64,000 bases of DNA, from assembly GCF_014905175.1 (NCBI RefSeq), contig NC_057791.1, forward strand, positions 1 through 64,000, read 5' to 3'. Position 1 is the stretch's first letter, and the number at the start of each line of letters is the position of its first letter. The position numbers were made by a program, and so were the translations under genes. This document shows positions 25,701 to 38,778 of this stretch, piece by piece. The notes below the pieces were generated by a model, which saw only the letters and a list, made by a program, of their open reading frames with translations, was not told the DNA's origin and did no database searches. The stretch is from Aphidius gifuensis. Taxonomy: Eukaryota; Arthropoda; Insecta; Hymenoptera; Braconidae.

Positions 25701-28700
25701 TCGCCACTATTTTTTTTCTAATTGTTTTTAAAGAAATAAAATTATTTTTAAAATATCAGGAGAGCAGGTAATGCAGGAGGTAAACTAGAAATCAAATAAA
25801 ATACCTCTTTGCTTGTTCTATGATCCTGTTAAAAAATTAAGGTCGCCACTATTTTTTTTCTAATTGTTTTTAAGGAAATAAAATTTATTTTTGAAATATC
25901 AGGAGAGCAGGTAATGCAGGAGGTAAACTAGAAATCAAATAAAATACCTCTTTGCTTGTTCTATGATCCTGTTAAAAAATTAGGGTCGCCGCTATTTTTT
26001 TTCTAATTGTTTTTAAGGAAATAAAATTTATTTTTAAAATATCAGGAGAGCAGGTAATGCAGGAGGTGAACTAGGAATTAAATAAAATACCTCTTTGCTC
26101 ATTCTATGATCCTGTTAAAAAATTAATGTCGCCACTATTTTTTTTCTAATTGTTTTTAAAGAAATAAAATTTGTTTTTAAAATATCAGGAGAGCAGGTAA
26201 TGCAGGAGGTGAACTAGAAATAAAATAAAATACCTCTTTGCCTGTTTTATGATCCTGTGAAAAAAGTAATGTCGCCACTATTTTTTTTCTAATTGTTTTT
26301 GACGAAATAAATTTTATTTTTAAAATATCAGGAGAGCAGGTAACACAGGAGGTGAACTAGGAATTGTACAAAATACCTCTTTGCTCATTCTATGATCCTG
26401 TTAAAAAATTAATGTCGCCACTATTTTTTTTCTAATTGTTTTTAGGGAAATAAAATTATTTTTAAAATATCAGGAGAGCAGATAATGCAGGAGGTAAACT
26501 AGAAATCAAATAAAATACCTCTTCACCTGTTCTATGATCCTGTTAAAAAATTAGGGTCGCCGCTATTTTTTTTCTAATTGTTTTTAAGGAAATAAAATTT
26601 ATTTTTGAAATATCAGGAGAGCAGGTAACGCAGGAGGTGAACCACAAATTGTACAAAATACCTCTTCGCCTGTTCTATGATCCTGTTAAAAAATTAAGGT
26701 CGCCACTATTTTTTTTCTAATTGTTTTTAAGGAAATAAAATTTATTTTTGAAATATCAGGAGAGCAGGTAATGCAGGAGGTAAACTAGAAATCAAATAAA
26801 ATACCTCTTCACCTGTTCTATAATCCTGTTAAAAAATTAAGGTCGCCACTATTTTTTTTCTAATTGTTTTTAAAGAAATAAAATTTATTTTTAAAATATC
26901 AGGAGAGCAGGTAATGCAGGAGGTGAACCAGAAATTGTACAAAATACCTCTTTGCTTGTTCTATGATCCTGTTAAAAAATTAAGGTCGCCACTATTTTTT
27001 TTCTAATTGTTTTTAAGGAAATAAAATTATTTTTAAAATATCAGGAGAGCAGGTAATGCAGGAGGTAAACTAGAAATCAAATAAAATACCTCTTCACCTG
27101 TTCTATGATCCTGTTAAAAAATTAAGGTCGCCGCTATTTTTTTTCTAATTGTTTTTAAGGAAATAAAATTATTTTTAAAATATCAGGAGAGCAGGTAATG
27201 CAGGAGGTAAACTAGAAATCAAATAAAATACCTCTTTGCTTGTTCTATGATCCTGTTAAAAAATTAAGGTCGCCACTATTTTTTTTCTAATTGTTTTTAA
27301 GGAAATAAAATTTATTTTTAAAATATCAGGAGAGCAGGTAATGCAGGAGGTGAACCAGAAATTGTACAAAATACCTCTTTGCTTGTTCTATGATCCTGTT
27401 AAAAAATTAAGGTCGCCACTATTTTTTTTCTAATTGTTTTTAAAGAAATAAAATTATTTTTAAAATATCAGGAGAGCAGGTAATGCAGGAGGTAAACTAG
27501 AAATCAAATAAAATACCTCTTCACCTGTTCTATAATCCTGTTAAAAAATTAAGGTCGCCACTATTTTTTTTCTAATTGTTTTTAAAGAAATAAAATTTAT
27601 TTTTAAAATATCAGGAGAGCAGGTAATGCAGGAGGTGAACCAGAAATTGTACAAAATACCTCTTTGCCTGTTCTATGATCCTGTTAAAAAATTAAGGTCG
27701 CCACTATTTTTTTTCTAATTGTTTTTAAGGAAATAAAATTTATTTTTGAAATATCAGGAGAGCAGGTAACGCAGGAGGTGAACCAGAAATCGTACAAAAT
27801 ACCTCTTTGCTTGTTCTATGATCCTGTTAAAAAATTAAGGTCGCCACTATTTTTTTTCTAATTGTTTTTAAGGAAATAAAATTTATTTTTGAAATATCAG
27901 GAGAGCAGGTAACGCAGGAGGTGAACCAGAAATCGTACAAAATACCTCTTTGCTTGTTCTATGATCCTGTTAAAAAATTAAGGTCGCCACTATTTTTTTT
28001 CTAATTGTTTTTAAAGAAATAAAATTATTTTTAAAATATCAGGAGAGCAGGTAATGCAGGAGGTAAACTAGAAATCAAATAAAATACCTCTTCACCTGTT
28101 CTATGATCCTGTTAAAAAATTAAGGTCGCCGCTATTTTTTTTCTAATTGTTTTTAAGGAAATAAAATTATTTTTAAAATATCAGGAGAGCAGGTAATGCA
28201 GGAGGTGAACCAGAAATTGTACAAAATACCTCTTCGCCTGTTCTATGATCCTGTTAAAAAATTAAGGTCGCCACTATTTTTTTTCTAATTGTTTTCAAGG
28301 AAATAAAATTTATTTTTGAAATATCAGGAGAGCAGGTAATGCAGGAGGTAAACCAGAAATTGTACAAAATATCTCTTTGCCTGTTCTATGATCCTGTTAA
28401 AAAATTAGGGTCGCCGCTATTTTTTTTCTAATTGTTTTTAAGGAAATAAAATTATTTTTTAAATATCAGGAGAGCAGGTAATGCAGGAGGTAAACTAGAA
28501 ATCAAATAAAATACCTCTTTGCTTGTTCTATGATCCTGTTAAAAAATAAGGGTCGCCACTATTTTTTTTCTAATTGTTTTTAAGGAAATAAAATTTATTT
28601 TTGAAATATCAGGAGAGCAGGTAATGCAGGAGGTGAACCAGAAATTAAATAAAATACCTCTTTGCTTGTTCTATGATCCTGTTAAAAAATTAGGGTCGCC

Positions 28701-31700
28701 GCTATTTTTTTTCTAATTGTTTTTAAAGAAATAAAATTATTTTTAAAATATCAGGAGAGCAGGTAATGCAGGAGGTGAACCAGAAATTAAATAAAATACC
28801 TCTTTGCTTGTTCTATGATCCTGTTAAAAAATTAATGTCGCCACTTTTTTTTTTCTAATTGTTTTTGAGGAAATAAAATTTATTTTTAAAATATCAGGAG
28901 AGCAGGTAACGCAGGAGGTGAACTAGAAATTCAATAAAATACCTCTTTGCGTGTTCTATGATACTGTTTAAAAATTAATGTCGCCACTAATTTTTTTCTA
29001 ATTGTTTTTGAGGAAATAAAATTTATTTTTGAAATATCAGGAAAGCAGGTAACGCAGGAGGTGAACTAGAAATCAAATGAAATACCTCCTTGCTTGTTCT
29101 ATGATCCTGTTAAAAAATTAATGTCGCCACTATTTTTTTTTTTAATTGTTTTTGAGGAAATAAAATTTATTTTTAAAATATCAGGAGAGCAGGTAATGCA
29201 GGAGGTGAACTAGAAATCAAATAAAATACCTCTTTGCTTGTTCTATGATCCTGTTAAAAAATTAGGGTCGCCGCTATTTTTTTTCTAATTGTTTTTAAAG
29301 AAATAAAATTATTTTTAAAATATCAGGAGAGCAGGTAATGCAGGAGGTAAACTAGAAATCAAATAAAATACCTCTTCACCTGTTCTATGATCCTGTTAAA
29401 AAATTAGGGTCGCCGCTATTTTTTTTCTAATTGTTTTTAAGGAAATAAAATTTATTTTTGAAATATCAGGAGAGCAGGTATTGCAGGAGGTAAACTAGAA
29501 ATCAAATAAAATACCTCTTCACCTGTTCTATAATCCTGTTAAAAAATTAAGGTCGCCACTATTTTTTTTCTAATTGTTTTTAAAGAAATAAAATTATTTT
29601 TAAAATATCAGGAGAGCAGGTAATGCAGGAGGTAAACTAGAAATCAAATAGAATACCTCTTCACCTGTTCTATGATCCTGTTAAAAAATTAAGGTCGCCA
29701 CTATTTTTTTTCTAATTGTTTTTAAGGAAATAAAATTTATTTTTTAAATATCAGGAGAGCAGGTATTGCAGGAGGTAAACTAGAATTTAAATAAAATACC
29801 TCTTCGCTTGTTCTATGATCCTGTTAAAAAATTAAGGTCGCCACTATTTTTTTTTCTAATTGTTTTTAAAGAAATAAAATTATTTTTAAAATATCAGGAG
29901 AGCAGGTAATGCAGGAGGTAAACTAGAAATCAAATAAAATACCTCTTTGCTTGTTCTATGATCCTGTTAAAAAATAAGGGTCGCCACTATTTTTTTTCTA
30001 ATTGTTTTTAAGGAAATAAAATTTATTTTTGAAATATCAGGAGAGCAGGTAATGCAGGAGGTGAACCAGAAATTGTACAAAATACCTCTTTGCCTGTTCT
30101 ATGATCCTGTTAAAAAATTAAGGTCGCCACTATTTTTTTTCTAATTGTTTTTAAGGAAATAAAATTTATTTTTGAAATATCAGGAGAGCAGGTAATGCAG
30201 GAGGTGAACCAGAAATGTACAAAAAATACCTCTTTGCCTGTTCTATGATCCTGTTAAAAAATTAAGGTCGCCACTATTTTTTTTCTAATTGTTTTTAAAG
30301 AAATAAAATTTATTTTTGAAATATCAGGAGAGCAGGTAATGCAGGAGGTGAACCAGAAATTGTACAAAATACCTCTTTGCCTGTTCTATGATCCTGTTAA
30401 AAAATTAAGGTCGCCACTATTTTTTTTCTAATTGTTTTTAAAGAAATAAAATTTATTTTTGAAATATCAGGAGAGCAAGTAACGCAGGAGGTGAACTAGA
30501 AATCAAATAAAATACCTCTTTGCCTGTTCTATGATCCTGTTAAAAAATTAAGGTCGCCACTATTTTTTTTCTAATTGTTTTTAAGGAAATAAAATTTATT
30601 TTTGAAATATCAGGAGAGCAGGTAATGCAGGAGGTGAACCAGAAATTGTACAAAATACCTCTTTGCCTGTTCTATGATCCTGTTAAAAAATTAAGGTCGC
30701 CACTATTTTTTTTCTAATTGTTTTTAAGGAAATAAAATTTATTTTTGAAATATCAGGAGAGCAGGTAACGCAGGAGGTGAACCAGAAATTGTACAAAATA
30801 CCTCTTTGCTTGTTCTATGATCCTGTTAAAAAATTAAGGTCGCCACTATTTTTTTTCTAATTGTTTTTAAGGAAATAAAATTTATTTTTGAAATATCAGG
30901 AGAGCAGGTAATGCAGGAGGTGAACCAGAAATTGTACAAAATACCTCTTTGCCTGTTCTATGATCCTGTTAAAAAATTAAGGTCGCCACTATTTTTTTTC
31001 TAATTGTTTTTAAAATAAAATTTATTTTTTAAAATATCAGGAGAGCAGGTAATGCAGGAGGTAAACTAGAAATCAAATAAAATACCTCTTCACCTGTTCT
31101 ATGATCCTGTTAAAAATTAAGGTCGCCACTATTTTTTTCTTGTTTTAAGGAAATAAAATTTATTTTTGAAATATCAGGAGAGCAGGTAATGCAGGAGGTG
31201 AACCAGAAATCAAATAAAATACCTCTTTGCTTGTTCTATGATCCTGTTAAAAAATTAAGGTCGCCGCTATTTTTTTTCTAATTGTTTTTAAGGAAATAAA
31301 ATTTATTTTCAAAATATCAGGAGAGCAGGTAACGCAGGAGGTAAACTAGAAATTGTACAAAATACCTCTTTGCTTGTTCTATGATCCTGTTAAAAAATTA
31401 GGGTCGCCACTATTTTTTTTCTAATTGTTTTTAAGGAAATAAAATTTATTTTTGAAATATCAGGAGAGCAGGTAATGCAGGAGGTGAACCAGAAATTGTA
31501 CAAAATACCTCTTTGCCTGTTCTATGATCCTGTTAAAAAATTAAGGTCGCCACTATTTTTTTTCTAATTGTTTTTAAAGAAATAAAATTATTTTTAAAAT
31601 ATCAGGAGAGCAGGTAATGCAGGAGGTAAACTAGAAATCAAATAAAATACCTCTTCACCTGTTCTATGATCCTGTTAAAAAATTAAGGTCGCCACTATTT

Positions 31701-34700
31701 TTTTTCTAATTGTTTTTAAGGAAATAAAATTTATTTTTGAAATATCAGGAGAGCAGGTAATGCAGGAGGTAAACTAGAAATCAAATAAAATACCTCTTTG
31801 CCTGTTCTATGATCCTGTTAAAAAATTAGGGTCGCCGCTATTTTTTTTCTAATTGTTTTTAAGGAAATAAAATTATTTTTAAAATATCAGGAGAGCAGGT
31901 AATGCAGGAGGTGAACCAGAAATTAAATAAAATACCTCTTTGCTTGTTCTATGATCCTGTTAAAAAATTAAGGTCGCCACTATTTTTTTTCTAATTGTTT
32001 TTAAAGAAATAAAATTATTTTTAAAATATCAGGAGAGCAGGTAATGCAGGAGGTGAACTAGAAATCAAATAAAATACCTCTTTGCCTGTTCTATGATCCT
32101 GTTAAAAAATTAGGGTCGCCACTATTTTTTTTCTAATTGTTTTTAAAGAAATAAATTTATTTTTGAAATATCAGGAGAGCAAGTAACGCAGGAGGTGAAC
32201 TAGAAATCAAATAAAATACCTCTTCGCCTGTTCTATAATCCTGTTAAAAAATTAAGGTCGCCACTATTTTTTTTCTAATTGTTTTTAAGGAAATAAAATT
32301 TATTTTTGAAATATCAGGAGAGCAGGTAATGCAGGAGGTGAACCAGAAATTGTACAAAATACCTCTTTGCTTGTTCTATGATCCTGTTAAAAAATTAAGG
32401 TCGCCGCTATTTTTTTTCTAATTGTTTTTAAGGAAATAAAATTTATTTTTGAAATATCAGGAGAGCAGGTGATGCAGGTGAACCAGAAATCGTACAAAAA
32501 ATACCTCTTTGCTTGTTCTATGATCCTGTTAAAAATTAAGGTCGCCACTATTTTTTTTAATGGTTTTTTAAGGAAATAAAATTTATTTTGAAATATCAGG
32601 AGAGCAGGTAACGCAGGTGAACCAGAAATTGTACAAAATACCTCTTCGCCTGTTCTATGATCCTGTTAAAAAGGTCGGCGATATTTTTTTTCTAATTGTT
32701 TTTGAAGAAATAAAATTATTTTTAAAATATCAGGAGAGCAGGTAATGCAGGAGGTAAACTAGAAATCAAATAAAATACCTCTTCACCTGTTCTATGATCC
32801 TGTTAAAAAATTAGGGTCGCCACTATTTTTTTTCTAATTGTTTTTAAGGAAATAAAATTCATTTTTGAAATATCGGGAGAGCAGGTGATGCAGGAGGTAA
32901 ACTAGAAATCAAATAAAATACCTCTTCACCTGTTCTATGATCCTGTTAAAAAATTAAGGTCGCCGCTATTTTTTTTCTAATTGTTTTTAAGGAAATAAAA
33001 TTTATTTTTGAAATATCAGGAGAGCAGGTAATGCAGGAGGTAAACTAGAAATCAAATAAAATACCTCTTCACCTGTTCTATGATCCTGTTAAAAAATTAG
33101 GGTCGCCGCTATTTTTTTTCTAATTGTTTTTAAGGAAATAAAATTTATTTTTGAAATATCAGGAGAGCAGGTAGCGAAGGCGGTGAACGAGAAATCAAGT
33201 AAAATACCTCTTTGCTTCTTCTATGATCCTGTTAAAAAATTAAGGTCGCCACTATTTTTTTTCTAATTGTTTTTAAAGAAATAAAATTATTTTTAAAATA
33301 TCAGGAGAGCAGGTAATGCAGGAGGTAAACTAGAAATCAAATAAAATACCTCTTCACCTGTTCTATGATCCTGTTAAAAAATTAAGGTCGCCGCTATTTT
33401 TTTTCTAATTGTTTTTAAGGAAATAAAATTATTTTTAAAATATCAGGAGAGCAGGTAATGCAGGAGGTGAACCAGAAATTGTACAAAATACCTCTTCGCC
33501 TGTTCTATGATCCTGTTAAAAAATTAAGGTCGCCACTATTTTTTTTCTAATTGTTTTTAAGGAAATAAAATTTATTTTTGAAATATCAGGAGAGCAGGTA
33601 ACGCAGGTGAACAGAAATTGTACAAAATACCTCTTCGCCTATACTATAATCCTGTTAAAAATTAAGGTCGCCACTATTTTTTTTCTAATTGTTTTTAAGG
33701 AAATAAAATTTATTTTTGAAATATCAGGAGAGCAGGTAATGCAGGAGGTGAACCAGAAATTAAATAAAATACCTCTTTGCTTGTTCTATGATCCTGTTAA
33801 AAAATTAAGGTCGCCACTATTTTTTTTCTAATTGTTTTTAAGGAAATAAAATTTATTTTTGAAATATCAGGAGAGCAGGTAATGCAGGAGGTGAACCAGA
33901 AATTGTACAAAATACCTCTTTGCCTGTTCTATGATCCTGTTAAAAAATTAAGGTCGCCACTATTTTTTTTCTAATTGTTTTTAAGGAAATAAAATTTATT
34001 TTTGAAATATCAGGAGAGCAGGTAACGCAGGAGGTGAACCAGAAATCGTACAAAATACCTCTTTGCTTGTTCTATGATCCTGTTAAAAAATTAAGGTCGC
34101 CACTATTTTTTTTCTAATTGTTTTTAAAGAAATAAAATTATTTTTAAAATATCAGGAGAGCAGGTAATGCAGGAGGTAAACTAGAAATCAAATAAAATAC
34201 CTCTTCACCTGTTCTATGATCCTGTTAAAAAATTAGGGTCGCCGCTATTTTTTTTCTAATTGTTTTTAAGGAAATAAAATTTATTTTTGAAATATCAGGA
34301 GAGCAGGTAACGCAGGAGGTGAACCACAAATTGTACAAAATACCTCTTCGCCTGTTCTATGATCCTGTTAAAAAATTAAGGTCGCCACTATTTTTTTTCT
34401 AATTGTTTTTAAGGAAATAAAATTATTTTTAAAATATCAGGAGAGCAGGTAATGCAGGAGGTAAACTAGAAATCAAATAAAATACCTCTTCACCTGTTCT
34501 ATGATCCTGTTAAAAAATTAAGGTCGCCACTATTTTTTTTCTAATTGTTTTTAAGGAAATAAAATTTATTTTTTAAATATCAGGAGAGCAGGTAACGCAG
34601 GAGGTGAACCAGAAATTGTACAAAATACCTCTTTGCTTGTTCTATGATCCTGTTAAAAAATTAAGGTCGCCACTATTTTTTTTCTAATTGTTTTTAAGGA

Positions 34701-37700
34701 AATAAAATTTATTTTTGAAATATCAGGAGAGCAGGTAATGCAGGAGGTGAACTAGAAATCAAATAAAATACCTCTTCGCCTGTTCTATGATCCTGTTAAA
34801 AAATTAAGGTCGCCACTATTTTTTTTCTAATTGTTTTTAAGGAAATAAAATTTATTTTTAAAATATCAGGAGAGCAGGTAATGCAGGAGGTGAACCAGAA
34901 ATTGTACAAAATACCTCTTTGCTTGTTCTATGATCCTGTTAAAAAATTAAGGTCGCCACTATTTTTTTTCTAATTGTTTTTAAAGAAATAAAATTATTTT
35001 TAAAATATCAGGAGAGCAGGTAATGCAGGAGGTAAACTAGAAATCAAATAAAATACCTCTTCACCTGTTCTATGATCCTGTTAAAAAATTAAGGTCGCCA
35101 CTATTTTTTTTCTAATTGTTTTTAAGGAAATAAAATTATTTTTAAAATATCAGGAGAGCAGGTAATGCAGGAGGTAAACTAGAAATCAAATAAAATACCT
35201 CTTCACCTGTTCTATGATCCTGTTAAAAAATTAAGGTCGCCACTATTTTTTTTCTAATTGTTTTTAAGGAAATAAAATTTATTTTTAAAATATCAGGAGA
35301 GCAGGTAATGCAGGAGGTGAACCAGAAATTGTACAAAATACCTCTTTGCTTGTTCTATGATCCTGTTAAAAAATTAAGGTCGCCACTATTTTTTTTCTAA
35401 TTGTTTTTAAAGAAATAAAATTATTTTTAAAATATCAGGAGAGCAGGTAATGCAGGAGGTAAACTAGAAATCAAATAAAATACCTCTTCACCTGTTCTAT
35501 GATCCTGTTAAAAAATTAAGGTCGCCACTATTTTTTTTCTAATTTTTTAAAGAAATAATTTATTTTTAAAATATCAGGAGAGCAGGTAATGCAGGAGGTG
35601 AACTAGAAATGTACAAAATACCTCTTCACCTGTTCTATGATCCTGTTAAAAATTAAGGTCGCCGCTATTTTTTTCTAATTGTTTTAAAAATAAAATTTAT
35701 TTTTGAAATATCAGGAGAGCAGGTAATGCAGGAGGTGAACCAGAAATCAAACAAAATACCTCTTTGCTTGTTCTATGATCCTGTTAAAAATTAAGGTCGC
35801 CACTATTTTTTCTAATTGTTTTAAGGAAATAAAATTTATTTTTAAAATATCAGGAGAGCAGGTAATGCAGGTGAACCAGAAATTGTACAAAATACCTCTT
35901 TGCCTGTTCTATGATCCTGTTAAAAAATTAAGGTCGCCACTATTTTTTTTCTAATTGTTTTTAAAGAAATAAAATTATTTTTAAAATATCAGGAGAGCAG
36001 GTAATGCAGGAGGTAAACTAGAAATCAAATAGAATACCTCTTCACCTGTTCTATGATCCTGTTAAAAAATTAAGGTCGCCACTATTTTTTTTCTAATTGT
36101 TTTTGAAGAAATAAAATTATTTTTAAAATATCAGGAGAGCAGGTAATGCAGGAGGTGAACCAGAAATTGTACAAAATACCTCTTCACCTGTTCTATGATC
36201 CTGTTAAAAAATTAGGGTCGCCACTATTTTTTTTCTAATTGTTTTTAAGGAAATAAAATTCATTTTTGAAATATCAGGAGAGCAGGTAATGCAGGAGGTA
36301 AACTAGAAATTAAATAAAATACCTCTTCACCTGTTCTATGATCCTGTTAAAAAATTAGGGTCGCCACTATTTTTTTTCTAATTGTTTTTAAGGAAATAAA
36401 ATTTATTTTTGAAATATCAGGAGAGCAGGTAACGCAGGAGGTGAACCAGAAATCGTACAAAATACCTCTTTGCTTGTTCTATGATCCTGTTAAAAAATTA
36501 AGGTCGCCACTATTTTTTTTCTAATTGTTTTTAAGGAAATAAAATTTATTTTTGAAATATCAGGAGAGCAGGTAATGCAGGAGGTGAACCAGAAATTAAA
36601 TAAAATACCTCTTTGCTTGTTCTATGATCCTGTTAAAAAATTAAGGTCGCCACTATTTTTTTTCTAATTGTTTTTAAAGAAATAAAATTATTTTTAAAAT
36701 ATCAGGAGAGCAGGTAATGCAGGAGGTAAACTAGAAATCAAATAAAATACCTCTTTGCTTGTTCTATGATCCTGTTAAAAATTAAGATTTTTTTTCTAAT
36801 TGTTTTTAAGGAAATAAAATTTATTTTCAAAATATCAGGAGAGCAGGTAACGCAGGAGGTAAACTAGAAATTGTACAAAATACCTCTTTGCTTGTTCTAT
36901 GATCCTGTTAAAAAATTAGGGTCGCCACTATTTTTTTTCTAATTGTTTTTAAGGAAATAAAATTTATTTTTGAAATATCAGGAGAGCAGGTAATGCAGGA
37001 GGTGAACCAGAAATTAAATAAAATACCTCTTTGCTTGTTCTATGATCCTGTTAAAAAATTAAGGTCGCCACTATTTTTTTTCTAATTGTTTTTAAGGAAA
37101 TAAAATTTATTTTTGAAATATCAGGAGAGCAGGTAACGCAGGAGGTGAACCAGAAATCGTACAAAATACCTCTTTGCTTGTTCTATGATCCTGTTAAAAA
37201 ATTAAGGTCGCCACTATTTTTTTTCTAATTGTTTTTAAAGAAATAAAATTATTTTTTTAAATATCAGGAGAGCAGGTAATGCAGGAGGTAAACTAGAAAT
37301 CAAATAAAATACCTCTTCACCTGTTCTATGATCCTGTTAAAAAATTAGGGTCGCCGCTATTTTTTTTCTAATTGTTTTTAAGGAAATAAAATTTATTTTT
37401 GAAATATCAGGAGAGCAGGTATTGCAGGAGGTAAACTAGAAATCAAATAAAATACCTCTTCACCTGTTCTATAATCCTGTTAAAAAATTAAGGTCGCCAC
37501 TATTTTTTTTCTAATTGTTTTTAAAGAAATAAAATTATTTTTAAAATATCAGGAGAGCAGGTAATGCAGAAGGTAAACTAGAAATCAAATAGAATACCTC
37601 TTCACCTGTTCTATGATCCTGTTAAAAAATTAATGTCGCCACTATTTTTTTTCTCATTGTTTTTTAAGAAATAAAATTTATTTTTGAAATATCAGGAGAG

Positions 37701-38660
37701 CAGGAATTGCAGGAGGTGAACTAGAAATTGTACAAAATACCTCTTCGCTCATTCTATGATCCTGTTAAAAAATTAATGTCGCCACTATTTTTTTTCTCAT
37801 TGAATTTTGAGAAATAAAATTAATTTTTTAAATATCAGGAGAGCAGGTAACGCAGGAGGTAAACTGGAAATTGTACAAAATACCTCTTCGCTCATTCTAT
37901 GATCCTGTTAAAAATTTAATGTCGCCACTATTTTTTTTCTAATTGTTTTAAGGAAATAAAATTTGTTTTTGAAATATCAGGAGAGCAAGAATTGCAGGAG
38001 GTGCACTAGAAATTGTACAAAATACCTCTTCGCCTGTTCTATGATCCTGTTAAAAATTAAGGTCGCCACTATTTTTTCTAATTGTTTTAATGAAATAAAA
38101 TTTATTTTTGAAATATCAGGAGAGCAGGTAATGCAGGAGGTGAACCAGAAATTGTACAAAATACCTCTTTGCCTGTTTTATGATCCTGTGAAAAATTAAG
38201 GTCGCCACTATTTTTTTTCTAATTGTTTTTAAAGAAATAAAATTTATTTTTGAAATATCAGGAGAGCAGGTAATGCAGGAGGTGAACCAGAAATTGTACA
38301 AAATACCTCTTTGCCTGTTCTATGATCCTGTTAAAAAATTAAGGTCGCCACTATTTTTTTTCTAATTGTTTTTAAAGAAATAAAATTTATTTTTGAAATA
38401 TCAGGAGAGCAGGTAATGCAGGAGGTGAACTAGAAATCAAATAAAATACCTCTTTGCCTGTTCTATGATCCTGTTAAAAAATTAAGGTCGCCACTATTTT
38501 TTTTCTAATTGTTTTTAAGGAAATAAAATTTATTTTTGAAATATCAGGAGAGCAGGTAATGCAGGAGGTGAACTAGAAATTGTACAAAATACCTCTTTGC
38601 TTGTTTTATGATCCTGTTCAAATAGATAATTTTTTTCTATTTTTTTTTCTATTTGTTTTT
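22760..38660. repeat. Satellite array, about 110 copies of a 142-143 base monomer
   Basis: Successive GTCGCC anchors fall at 22988, 23130, 23273 and 23416, giving periods of 142, 143 and 143. The monomer has an AT-rich half (CTATTTTTTTTCTAATTG, then an AAATAAAATT tract) and a GC-richer half with two arms, for example CAGGAGAGCAGG...AGGAGGT (23331-23355) and ACCTCTTTGCCTGTTCT...CCTG (23377-23402), that pair imperfectly. Variants differ by AACG/AATG/ATTG in the first arm, GAACCAGAAATTGTAC or AAACTAGAAATCAAAT in the loop, and TTTGCCTG/TTTGCTTG/TTCACCTG in the second arm. Terminal copies are diverged, inner ones nearly identical, as expected from unequal exchange. No coding capacity is conserved across copies. 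Confidence 0.97.
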
Positions 38661-38778
38661 AAAGAAATAAATTGACATTGATTCTTCTTAATTATTAGGA
38701 AATAATATAATCAAATATCAAAGACCACGTTTCATCGTCTGTCAAGTTTAATAAATTTATCGTTACATATAATTGTTT

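Noticed and set aside
22760..38660. The array as a CRISPR or as tandem coding repeats
   Set aside because: Units are 142-143 bases with no unique spacers, the setting is a eukaryotic genome, and open frames within (for example 33607-33831, 37963-38199) are not kept from copy to copy.
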